DNA from: Siderastrea radians
Lineage: Eukaryota; Cnidaria; Anthozoa; Scleractinia; Rhizangiidae
Assembly (NCBI GenBank): GCA_964017195.1
Contig: OZ024892.1
Span: 3,303,366 to 3,367,365 of the forward strand
Length of the DNA: 64,000 nucleotides
Direction of reading: 5' to 3'
Shown: piece by piece, positions 24,372-34,401 of the stretch
Numbering within the stretch: the first letter of the stretch is position 1
Layout: each line of letters starts with the position of its first letter
Notes under the pieces: model-generated
Told to the model about the DNA's origin: nothing
The model's input: only the letters and a program-made list of their open reading frames with translations
Database searches by the model: none
Position numbers and translations under genes: made by a program

Positions 24372-27300
24372 GGACTTGTTCCCTTCGTGTGGAATTTGGG
24401 CGGGACCGCTATTTGTATCAGTTCAGAGACCAACAACTTCAGAAAGTCTGTCAAGTTTGCGATTCATCCATAAAATGTGTCGATTGTGTTCCCTGTCATC
24501 AGCGTTTTGTCTGAATCCCTCCTAAGATCCAGTGTCTCTTTCCACAGGATTACCACTCTCTGTTTGTGTGGTAGACTGTGCTCTTTAAAATTGTTGTGTT
24601 GGTTATCAAACTGTAGCTCTTCTAAAGCTTAAGTGATGTTCTGTTAGTATTTGTTCTGTCGCAACCCTTGCTCTCTTTTTCTATAGTTTTAGGTGAATCG
24701 GAATTAAAAGATTGTGAGACCGCTCTCGCAACTTTCAGTCGACAAACAAACTTCGAAAGACGACAAATGTGGACAGTTTTACGTCATTGTAATCAGTTTC
24801 AAAAGCCTAAACGTCAACAAGAAAACAACCAACAACGATCTTTATAATTATTTGATGACAAGATCAACAATACACTTGCTGACTTGCCTTTTGCGTGTAG
24901 GATACCTAAGCTATTCGAGGCGACTGCAAGTCAACTAACTGAGGTTGAAACATAAAAAGCTGTGTACAGGTTAACTTGTTGACTTACACAGGTCACCTCA
25001 CAGCGGAAGTGAGCCTGTGAGCTTTTAAGAGGCTCAGGGTGTCCAATAATCTTTGATCTTTCCAACTGCGTCTAGATCGTGCCTAAAGACAAACCAAGGG
25101 TCAACCCAACTCGCCTGATGTATCACTGAACTGTGCAAAATTAAAACTGCAATATTAAGCACTAAGAATGAGACATTTCATTTGCGGCAAAATTGTATCA
25201 AAATACAAAAAAGGAGTCATTAGCCTGATTTATCTAAGAAAGATTCATATTACTAGTTTTGGATAGAGAATATTACGCCATAATGGAGAGAAAGAGAAAA
25301 AACTATTAACGCTATAATTGTATTAATGTTTACTTTAGGCGCCCAAGTCACCAGGAAACCAAGTTTTTGGAAATTTTGCAAATTTGATGCACAACATTAC
25401 TGAAGTTGGTATGTAAACTTTCAAGCTTTTCAAAACTGTGAGGTAATGCCCAGTCGTTATGACTTGGAAGGATATTTGTGTTCAAAAGTTATTGAATAGA
25501 TCTTATTCAGAAATGGCCACCATGGCTTGCCAAAAAATCATCAATGTCATGATCGAGGTTCCCCTGGGGGGCTCAACCCTTGCCCTTTAACTTACTAATA
25601 TTTATCGAAATGGTACCCGTTCCTCATGCCGAGAGAAAAATTTACTTTTTTCATACCTCAAAGATAAACCAAAAATAGCAGATCGTCGCGGGCTTTTTGT
25701 CGCTTAAAAGGCTACACGCTTAATTTTACACTGCGATATCTGTCAAAATTTTGCAACCGTTCTTAGTAGTAAGACTTGGCTGCCATTTCTTTTCAGTATA
25801 TTTCGGAAACCCTAAAGAAACAAAATTTTCCCTACTCTATCTTTCAATGCAACCGCAATAGTCTCTCCGTTCCTCGTGCCCCTACGTTCCTTTTAAAAGC
25901 CAGTATAGCTTGGGGGAAATTCGTTGAGAAGCTCACTTACTTTCCAGCACTCACATATAATACTAAATGAAAATTAATGATCGCTTCAGGGGCAATGCTA
26001 GGCATTTTTCGTTGTAAACTTGGCTTTTGTTCTAGGGGGTGGGGGAGGGTGTGGAATTACGAAGGCATACTCCCCCTTAAAGTCGACTTTAATTTTTTTT
26101 TGCAAGCTTATGTATCTTACATTCTCTAACTTCTGTTGTTAGTTTCCTCAGTCTTGCTGGTTTCCAATAGCGAATATAGAAGGAAATCTTCTCTGACAGC
26201 CAGCTTTCGTAAATAGCTTGTCTCATAGGCCGTTCTCTTTAATTGATATCACTTTCTCAGGTGGGCCCTAAAAGGCTTCACTGAGGGCTCCAGGGCTCCG
26301 GGCTAAAATGTACAGGCCTCCAGCTCTCCGGGAAAAAAAATAAAAGTTCCAGGATTCCATCGCCTCAATCAAAGGTTTCTTTTAACCAGAGATCTTTGAA
26401 TGACTGAATGGAATCCTGGTGGCTTCGATTTTTTTTCTGGAGCACAGGAGTCCTGTACATGCATTTTAGCCCAGAGCCCTGAAGCCTTTTGGGGCCCCCC
26501 ATTTTCCCTTGGCTCCAAGTAGAGAAAGTTTCCAGGGCAAAAATATCAGAACTCCAAGGCTTCAAAGACACTCCCCTTCTTTGGTATCCTGCTCTCAGTG
26601 CTCCTAGCTACCTTAAAGCCTGTGCTTACTGGCTTTATTGCACTAGCATCCCTTGCTTAATTTACACGAGTGCTAGGCGAGAATTTACTCACGTTGTTCT
26701 CTTTACAGATGCAACCTTCGCTGTCGAAAAGTCGCATGACATTCGGCTCATGGATCTGCTTCCCGAAAACTGCAACAACGCCAACAACAACAACAACAAC
26801 AACAACAACAACGACAAAAGTGTGACCCTAAATTGCTACTACACTTACCGGGGTTCCCTTACCACTCCTCCATGTTATGAAACAGTGACCTGGATAGTCC
26901 CAAAAATGATGCTTCCAGCCTCTAACAGTCAGGTTTGTACTGGTTTATTTACACAGCTTACGAATAGCTCCAAATACAACTAAGTCATCGAGCCTACCGT
27001 AGGAAGTAGAGATTACAAGAATGAGGACAGAATTACTGGTTCTATACTTTCGCTTTGACAATCACATTACGACAGGGACAACCAACAAGAAAATTTTAGC
27101 AAAATACTTGATCATTTTCTTCTTTCTTGGATTGTTTCAGAGCTTTTTGAAGGCATATTTGTGTAAGCTTAGACAGATTAAGCTAGTAAAGATTGATCTA
27201 TTCGGCGTTTTTAGCTGAAAATTTAGGCCCCAGAAAATTTTAGGAAACAGTATCCTGTCTGCCGGATTTTCGAGCTGCTGATGGCTCTCCGAAACAAAAA

Positions 27301-27996
27301 AAACCTAGCTGTCACTCTGAACAACATATTTGTCCCTCCGAAACAATAGGAACTAATAAGTCTGCTTGATACGAAAGTCCGACGTGATGTTTCGCCAAAG
27401 AGTTCTCTAGCTTTCACTGCAATTAAATCCAAATACCTCAGGCGATTTAGCCGGGCCTTCCGAACAGATATTCCCGAAACGAACCATTGGGTGCCCCTGT
27501 TACGAGGCCGATTGAGTTGTCTTTGAGCGACAATAGCTCACTACTCTGTAGTCTGATCGGTGCAAACTGAACAGGTGACTTGATAGTGTTCATCCACGGA
27601 GAGGCACTATACAATAGAGTGCTTCGATTCTTTTGAGGGAGTTATCGGCAAATAGTTTTCTCTCGGAACTTATTCACGGCTGTTTTTAAAACAAATATTA
27701 GCCAGGACTACACTCACCTGGACGATCATACTTCACCCACTTATGATATGACTCCGGGGCTCAAACCAAATACTGTGAAAAAAAGTTGTTCAAACAGAGA
27801 TAAACGGAAAGGAAAACAGGAGACTAAATATTTTGTTTTGCATTTTGTTATGCAGATGGAGCAGTTCAGACAACTGAAAGCCGACCACGGAAAATTTCCA
27901 AACCTTATGTGTGACAACAACAGACCACTTCAGCCGCTCAAGGGTCGCACAGTTTATTCTGTTAATGAACAAAATATTAATAACAATAGTAACTAA
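22021..27996 (+). CDS. Secreted alpha-carbonic anhydrase with internal Asn run (CA-A)
   Basis: Seven coding exons: 22021-22072, 22617-22658, 23438-23769, 24163-24225, 25339-25408, 26709-26932, 27856-27996. All have GT/AG borders with compatible phases and give 307 residues. The family hydrates CO2 to bicarbonate; a signal peptide (MKLLLLF...TSQN) places it outside the cell. Seen: NNGH (His64 proton shuttle), FHLHFG (His94, His96), GSEH (Glu106, His107), QLHMV (His119), SLTTPP (Thr199), and cysteines matching the 23-203 disulfide. Gln replaces Glu at position 117 (CA II numbering), encoded by the CAG ending exon 3. Between DLLPEN and YYTYRGSLTT lies CNNA plus ten Asn, an insert absent from human CA II. 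The C terminus is also Asn-rich (NINNNSN). Intron 4 holds an (ATC)n tract; intron 1 holds about two units of the 106-bp repeat. Zinc binding is likely; catalytic rate is uncertain because of Gln117. Confidence 0.92.
22180..22365. repeat. 106-bp repeat family, locus in CA-A intron 1
   Basis: About two degenerate units with the phrases 'accaccttgtacag' and 'cagtagctttcatt'. The same intron of CA-B carries about five units, so the array has changed size since the duplication. Confidence 0.7.
22685..23125. mobile_element. ATCGAT-rich inverted-repeat element in CA-A intron 2
   Basis: The left part reads atatcatcgatatttgggtt and the right part carries complementary 'atatcgatactgaatatcg' phrases, a foldback layout. 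The homologous element sits at about 47.99-48.33 kb in CA-B intron 2. It was therefore present before the duplication. No coding capacity is seen. Confidence 0.55.
24326..24371. repeat. (ATC)n microsatellite in CA-A intron 4
   Basis: About 12 perfect 'atc' units. The paralogous tract in CA-B at 49.94-50.01 kb mixes 'gtc' and 'atc' units. Confidence 0.9.
26265..26502. mobile_element. Foldback element in CA-A intron 5
   Basis: The left arm starts gggccctaaaaggcttcact and the right arm ends with the near-complement, gaagccttttggggccc. Both arms contain the matching phrase 'gggctaaaatg...tacagg'. A diverged relative lies in the same intron of CA-B at about 52.13-52.34 kb. Confidence 0.6.
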
Positions 27997-28924
27997 GGAG
28001 GTCCACAGATCGAGGTCGGCACATACGAGGGAATTTACACTTGTGCTGAAGCCCATTATCTGGAGCGTTTAACTTCCACCCTTCGTCTGTGAAACGGCGT
28101 TTTCTCAAGTTGGAATATTTTTGGATGACCCTAATCTTCCGAAGATAACCGACGCGAGGTTTACCGAAGATTTCCGAAGCCGGTCTCGAACATTTTTAAA
28201 GGTTGCCGAAGATCGATGACCCGAATGCTTCTGAAGATTTCCAAAGGTGACTAGAAATCCTTTCAATATTTCTGAAGATGACGCGAAGTCTTCCGAAGAT
28301 AATCGAAGAACACCTGAAGTTTCTAATGATAACTGAGGGGAATCCGAGGTTAAAATCGCGGCAAAGGCTCACCTAAAAATAAACCAACTTGTGCAAATGC
28401 CGTTGCACGAATACACATCTCTGGATAATGGGCTCCGGAAGGCAACAATACCCTAGGTCAGGAGCCCATTACCAGTAGCATTTTTGTCAAGAAATCAGGA
28501 GCCCATTGGTAATGGGCTCCTGCCTAGGTGTGTGTGTGTGTTTTTTTTTTTTTGTTTTCTTTTTTTGGGGGGGGGGATATTGGGACCTGATGGTGAACTT
28601 CCGAGGCCGAATCTCCTGAGCGTACACACGAAAGGACCTTTGTTGGGAAAGATTGATTTAGTTTGTTATGATAGTTCAATAGTTAACGTTTTCATCTGTT
28701 TACAGGGACCTGTCCCAGAAACCAAACTTAAGTTTCCACGATTAGATTTCTTGACAAAAATGGGAAGCTCCTTCTTGGAACGTGTTTTATAGAGTCAGAA
28801 GCCTATTGATAGAGTCTCGCTTCGGGGACAAGTCCTCTCGTATGTGCCAACTTTAAGGGAAAGGGATAGAAATAGGGTAGGGTGCTTTTCAGAATTTGAT
28901 GGCAGCGATGGTCACGTGAGGGAT
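27997..28924. other. 3' flank of CA-A
   Basis: No separate gene. It includes the CA-A 3' UTR and an array-like stretch at 28.08-28.35 kb of degenerate 'ccgaagatttccgaagatgacc' phrases, conserved after CA-B at 53.22-53.42 kb. Poly-T/poly-G runs occur near 28550-28575. The ORF at 28484-28792 has no motif. Confidence 0.5.
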
Positions 28925-29476
28925 TTACAAGCTAAGATAAGATAAGATAAGATAAGAGGAGAGAAGAGGAGAGGACAGAAAAAAAGAGAAGGGAAGGGAA
29001 GAGAAGAGAAGAGAAGAGAAGAGGAGAGAAGAGAAGAGAAGAGAAGAGAAGAGAAGAGAAGGGAAGGGAAGAGAAGAGAAGAGAAGAGAAGAGGAGAGAA
29101 GAGAAGCGAAGAGAGGAGAAGAGAAGAGAAGAGAAGAGAAGGGAAGAGAAAAGAAGAGAAGAGAAGGGAAGAGAAGAGAAGAGAAGCGAAGAGAAGAGAA
29201 GAGAAGAGAAGAGAAGGGAAGAGAAGAGAAGAGAAGAGAAGGGAAGAGAAGAGAAGAGAAGAAAAGAGAAGAGAAGGGAAGGGAAGAGAAGAGAAGAGAA
29301 GAGAAGGGAAGAGAAAAGAAGAGAAGAGAAGGGAAGAGAAGAGAAGAGAAGCGAAGAGAAGAGAAGAGAAGAGAAGAGAAGGGAAGAGAAGAGAAGAGAA
29401 GAGAAGGGAAGAGAAGAGAAGAGAAGAAAAGAGAAGAGAAGGGAAGGGAAGAGAAGAGAAGAGAAGAAAAGAGAAG
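28925..29476. repeat. (GAGAA)n pentanucleotide satellite, ~550 bp
   Basis: Over 100 near-perfect units of gagaa with ggaag, gcgaa and aaaga variants, preceded by four 'taaga' units. Higher-order blocks are visible: a variant pattern recurs at about 180-bp distance (for example around 29160 and 29340). In copy B the same site (about 54.64 kb) has only about three 'ataag' units. The long minus-strand frame of Leu-Phe-Ser repeats across it is an artefact of the repeat. Confidence 0.95.
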
Positions 29477-30364
29477 ATTAAAAAGAGTATCAAAGTGTTA
29501 GACGACTTAGTAGTTAAAATACTACTAAATGTGGACGCTATTAAAAATTCAGTTTAAAAATAGAAGTTTACGCTAAAAGTACATCAACTACGTAAGTAAT
29601 TATTAAAGAGAGCTGAGATAAATGACGAGACATGTAAGACAGGATAAAATCGGCAAGAGTCATAAGCTACAACATTTCACCTTGCATATTATCTTTAAAG
29701 ATACGCAGTCTCTGACGTAGTTCCTTTGAGAGCTTTAAGGTACAAAACTCAGCACAGCAAGGAATGGACTCATTTGTTACACACTAAATAAACGACAATA
29801 TCGATCATCTGTAAACGCGATTGCTGCATGTTTACCTTAGCACTGATAAATTAATGTTAGTTTTACTCAATAAACTGATTTATGAAACCTCAGACTTTGA
29901 GGACGAATGGCTTTATTATTTAAAACGTAAAGTGTTCTCAGGCGTTAAAACTGGTTACTGACAGAAAGCTCTTTGCAAGCAGAGCACCGTACTTGTGAAC
30001 CTACGCGAACCGCTTTGGGTAGTCATGGTGTGTATCTATTGTGGTACAAACGTAGCCCCAGAAAAATGTTAAAAATAATTCAATTCAGTTATAATGATCC
30101 GATTGAGTGGCGAGTTTGGCCATTATTCACTTCGGAACTGAGTAACCACTCGTACATTGGTACCTGAAGGGCCAAAAACATTGTTTCGTGTACCGTATAT
30201 TAAACCCCCAACCGACATTCCCTTGCCAGCTTGGACATCCTTTTGACTCGTCACGCACAAAGGACATTTGCGCGCAGGGTTTCAAGCCCCCAGTGTTAAG
30301 ACTCTCCTTCACCCTTTTAAACTGAGGCCACAATTTTATGTAGTAACAAAAAAATATACTTCAG
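29477..30364. other. Copy A flank between satellite and SCP2 remnant
   Basis: No gene seen. Homology to 54.66-55.28 kb of copy B runs to about 30.13 kb. It then jumps to the SCP2 exon-3 remnant, so about 3.3 kb present in copy B (including SCP2 exons 1 and 2) is missing here. Confidence 0.6.
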
Positions 30365-30474
30365 AATTCTTAAGGCTCGAAAGACAGGAACAGCCGCACT
30401 TAAAGATGTAGGGATTTGTTATGAGGGTGTGGAAGCTGTTGCAGCAAGCTACTGTTATAGGGAACCGACTTCAG
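30365..30474 (+). pseudogene. Orphan copy of SCP2 exon 3
   Basis: Nearly identical to SCP2 exon 3 (58790-58894). The frame is still open through GTAALKDVGICYEGVEAVAA and SYCYREPTSG, with changes such as Asp to Gly and Gly to Arg. The upstream acceptor is lost and ATG at the exon start has become AAG. Intron sequence after it is also duplicated (acccatatgccaaaaatgagg against acccatatgtgaaaaatgagg). Neighbouring SCP2 exons are absent, so it is a relic of the tandem duplication. Confidence 0.9.
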
Positions 30475-31178
30475 GTTCATGTGCATTTGGCGTCAATCAT
30501 CACAAAAAATGTAAAATGTGAATACTGTTTTCCATTTCAACGTGGTGTCAAGCATCAGTGATGCTGGCCAATCCCGTTTTGTTTATCTGGCTCCCAAGGT
30601 ACCCATATGCCAAAAATGAGGTAGGTCTGCCCTTAAATTTTACCTATTGGCCTAACGAGTTACTGTCAACAACAGCACGGCATGGAAACATTTTCAAGAG
30701 AAAAAAGGGAGCGCTTTTAAAGTAAGAGTGGGTGAAAAAAACTATTGTGCGTCCATGGGTTTAAACTGAGAGTCGAAAGTTATTCGCATTTTCCTTGCTT
30801 TGGTACGTTCTGTCATGGTACAAAAACAGGCGCACCATTTTCTCAACCAATCAAAAGGAAACTGAAAACAATCCTTGACTTGTCCGCACGCGTTTTCCCG
30901 CGCTTGACGCCAGTGACATGTAATTTCTTCAAATTCTAATTGGTCCCCTGTGTTGCTCTCTTCTGCTGTGATTGGTCAGAGTAATTGCTTTGGTTTTGGT
31001 TTTACGCCCCTTGTAGTCTGGCAGCAAATGTATTCCCGTGGGAATTTCGTGCTGAAAGCAAGTCACTAGTCTAGAAGTATTAAGGGGACCTCAAATGACA
31101 AGAAAAATCTTGTTGCCAGTTTTGCAACTCGCACCGAGGCTTTTTAGGGGGTTTTATGAAAATGGCCTTATGGACTTT

Positions 31179-31900
31179 TAAAAGTTCAAGCAAGCAAACC
31201 GTCTACGATCTCCTACCGGTATACGTTGGATCAACTGAGTGATCTAATCGGTTTGACACATAGAAAACTGAAATTGAAAAGCAGAGACCGATACAACGTA
31301 GAATAAGAGAATTAGTTTTGTACTATATTTCGGCTGGCCAAACCAGCCTTCTTCAGGTACAATGGAGTTTACATTGGCTATGTTTAAATTTATATGGTGA
31401 TAATGGAATCTTACGAAATACCGGAAATACGTAAAACTAAATACAGGAAATATGTAAACAGTGTAAAATAAAAAATTTAAAATATGCTAAGCTTAAAAAT
31501 GACAATAAAATAGTAAAAGTAGAAAAACTAATAGGTTTCTTCGCGTATGTTAAGGCCATCGGGAACAAGTGTTCTGCCTTTTAAAATTAAAAAAGCTTCC
31601 CTGGCCTTACGGATTGAGTCTCGGTTGGAGAAGACTTTTTCGATGGGGATTAATTGTATGTCATTAGCAGTGTGGTTAGGCGAGGAAATGAAATGTTGTG
31701 CGGCTGTAGTGGGTTTAGATTTACTGTTAGGGTTATCTATGGTACGGCGGTGTTCATTAAATCGGTCTTTTAAACGTCGTTTAGTTTCTCCTATGTATTG
31801 TAAATTACAGCGGTTACATTGAATCATGTAGATGAGGTTTTGAGTGTCACAGGTCAGGTTAGATTGAATGTGGCGCGTTTCACCAGTAGAAAGGAATGGA
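31179..31900 (-). mobile_element. Truncated PLE nested in the Academ-like left end
   Basis: Flanked by a perfect 12-bp direct repeat, cttatggacttt, at 31167-31178 and 31901-31912. On the minus strand it encodes the C-terminal GIY-YIG part of a PLE protein, with CNLQYIGETKRRLKDRFNEH and downstream residues. The PLE terminal motif 'ttcggctggccaaaccagcc' lies near 31330. The 12-bp duplication is consistent with target-primed retrotransposition. Confidence 0.9.
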
Positions 31901-31912
31901 CTTATGGACTTT

Positions 31913-32330
31913 GCATGAAAACGAGGCTGAGGAATAAAACCTCTTAAAACTTTATTAACTGTGGATAAAACAAAACCTAATGACATAAGACATAAAAACC
32001 AATGTTGGCAGTGTTGGTCTAAACCAATAGGACACGTCACTAGTCACGTGACTAAGCTAGCATGAAAGCGAGGCTGAGAAATGAACCTATTTAAAACTTT
32101 AGTAGCAGTGGATAAAGCGAAACCAAAATAACAGAAAATATGAAACTCAACGTCGTCAATGTTGGTTTAAGGCAAAAGGACACGTCACTAGTCACGTGAC
32201 TAAACTAGCATGAAAACGAGGCTGAGGAATGGAACTTCTGATAACTTTTTTAATTGTGGATATACGACACCGGAATAACATCTTAATGTTGTCAATGTTG
32301 GCCTAAGGCCTGATACTTTTTAGTTCTTAA
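31913..32330. repeat. Left subterminal ~140-bp tandem repeats of the Academ-like element
   Basis: Three units, each containing 'gtcacgtgactaa', 'gcatgaaaacgaggctgagg' and 'gtggataaaac'. The inverted counterpart lies at 35.60-36.03 kb. Several copies of cacgtg, an E-box-like palindrome, sit near each element end and could be binding sites for the transposition protein; that is inference. Confidence 0.75.
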
Positions 32331-32376
32331 AAGAATTCGTTTCCAATATTTATTAAACAATCTGGATCATTGACTA

Positions 32377-32880
32377 TTTTTAAAGTGGTACTACGATCAA
32401 AAAATCACTTTTATTTTTTTTTCGGAGTTCGAGACTTTGTTTACTAAACACTCCCAAGCAAAATTTTAAGCCTTAATTTTGAGATTTAAACTGCAATTCT
32501 CCGATTTAAAAGTCCGCCATTATCACACTAGAAAGGATATAATGACTTCATTTACTCAAGAGCTTTGGAATGCAGCGCGTGTGAAAGTACCTTATTTAGT
32601 ATGCAGAACGGGAGTTTCGAGTTTTCAGACTCTCAAACTCATGTTTTGCATGAGTGTTCACACACTGCATTCTACAGCTCTTGAGTGAATGATGTCATTG
32701 TATTCTTTCTGGTGTAATAATGGGGGACCATTAAAACGGAAAATTACAGTTTAATTAAATGTTCTCCTTCTCAAAATTAAGGCTTAAAATTTCCCTTGGG
32801 GAGTGTTTAGTAAACATAGCTTCGAACTCCGAAGAAAAAATAATTAGAGTAATTTTTTGATCGTAGTATTACTTTAAAAA
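32377..32880. mobile_element. Palindromic MITE nested in the Academ-like element
   Basis: Two arms of about 240 bp fold on each other. The outer ends are tttttaaagtggtactacga and its complement with mismatches ending ctttaaaaa; the inner arms share 'ttactcaagagct'. No coding content is seen. Confidence 0.75.
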
Positions 32881-32907
32881 GAGACAAAACTGCTATTTTT
32901 AATAATA

Positions 32908-32977
32908 AGTATTAGTATTAGTATTAGTATTAGTATTAGTATTAGTGTTAGTATTAGTATTAGTATTAGTATTAGTT
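32908..32977. repeat. (AGTATT)n hexanucleotide repeat
   Basis: About 11 units of 'agtatt' with one 'agtgtt' variant, directly after the palindromic MITE. Confidence 0.9.
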
Positions 32978-33429
32978 TTTTGTTTAGTTCTTCGCTCATG
33001 ACCGCTTAAACTATGCCAGAATAATTCCTCTGTACCTAGCCAAAGTCAGATCTCGAGATCTATGATGAATTCCTTAGTGGAAACTAGGTTTTGAATAAGA
33101 ACCCAATACGCCATTCTGTGCACTTAGAGCCGATAATGCCCTTGAGTACATCAATCGTTCAATGAAAGTGTCAGGTGGATTGGTTAGAATTACCTTGAAC
33201 CCTAGTGCCCGAGCCAAATTTTTCCTTATCGCCCCTGCACTTTCTGGTTTAGCTGAGCAAGATTAAAGTATGGTAGGCAGTTCGTCCACAACGTCGGTGT
33301 CTCGCCATCATGCTCTCACATCTCCTGTGCTTGCCCGTGAAGAGAAGATCCGAGCAGTTATTGACCACAATGTAAAGCGTCACCATTCCATTTAATCAAG
33401 ATAGTGACGATTATTTAATCTTGTAACGA

Positions 33430-34401
33430 AGGTTGTGATGCCGGAGTACATCAAGAAAGATCTTTGCAAACAAAGTACCATCGGACAGAAACTCTTTCAG
33501 AGTTTTGTCAAAGAGTGGATCCAAGAAAGACAAACCAATTTCTGGACCCCAATGAAGAAACAAAGCTTCTCACTCGGAAGACAGAAGGGAAAAAGCAGAA
33601 TGAGCAGAACAGAGAACAACAAATGAGAGTCTCTGTTGTTGATGCGATGGCTGAAGTGCAATCGTTGGACAAGCCTGAATGGATAAGAAACTTCTCACAC
33701 CTAGCAGATCGCTTCACTAGCCGCATCTTTGAGAAGTACAGTGACAGTGAAAAAGAACTCTGCCTGGTTTATGACAGATATCTTCCATCCTCCCTGAAAG
33801 GGGGCACTCGCATTAAGAGGCAAGAAGGGTAAACTCCAGTGTATTATCGCATTACTGCTTTACCTACATTGCAAAAGTTCCAGTGAAAAGTCTTCTTTTA
33901 CACAGCAAAACCGAGATGGAGTTGTCAGATTACTTGGCCACGATGACCATCGAGTATGGGGAGAGAAATGGATGACAGGTTGTCCCAGCATGGGGCTCTC
34001 AGTGCAAGGGAACTAATAAAGATATGTCATATCTGCAAAGCAACTAGGAGGAGGCAGACACAAAGACAATTTTACATGCTATTGATGCTACAGCCAATTG
34101 CGCAACGGAGCTGCGGATTCACGTTTCCGACACAAATGTTTTTATTCTCTCCGTTAGACGTTACCCAAGTCTCTGCAAAAACACCTTGTTTGTCACAGGC
34201 ACAGGTCAGAATCATCGCAAAATCAAGCTTCAACCAATCTTTCATGCTCTTGGCCCTGCTAAAGCAGCAGCACTTTCTGCCTTTCATGCTTTACGTGGGG
34301 CTGACAACACAGGCTGCTTTTCTGGAAGAGGGAAAGCTTGCTGGAAAGCCTTCATTGAAGCTGGAGAAGAGGTCATCAAAAGTCTTTCAGATCTTGGGTG
34401 A
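33430..34401 (+). pseudogene. Broken XPG/FEN-like nuclease gene of the Academ-like element
   Basis: Several frames must be joined to follow one protein. Segments in order: SLDKPEWIRNFSHLADRF with a DRYLPSSLKGGTR tail (33.65-33.83 kb), then VYYRIT, a TEMELSDYLA-like segment, EEADTKTILHAIDAT, ELRIHVSDTNVFIL, TGTGQNHRKIKLQPIFHALG and ALRGADNTGCFSGRGK (34.08-34.40 kb). The acidic EAD...SDT and GADNTG-SGRGK blocks resemble the active-site and helix-two-turn-helix regions of XPG/FEN nucleases. Similar proteins are common as repeat-borne ORFs in invertebrate genomes. Frameshifts and stops make this copy non-functional. Function is inferred from motif order only. Confidence 0.65.

Larger units (their letters stand above)
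16078..30660. repeat. Tandem segmental duplication, copy A
   Basis: The start, actgtcaacaacagcacgg, recurs at 30661. From there homology to copy B is traceable through intergenic sequence, the CA promoter, all CA exons and introns, the 3' flank, and part of an SCP2 intron near 30.6 kb. Copy A is about 14.6 kb against about 28.4 kb for copy B; most of the difference is transposon insertion in B. The left portion (about 16.51-19.48 kb) is inverted relative to copy B. Confidence 0.85.

Noticed and set aside
28912..29493. 193-residue minus-strand ORF rich in Leu, Phe and Ser
   Set aside because: It is the translation of the (GAGAA)n satellite; every frame of the repeat is open.
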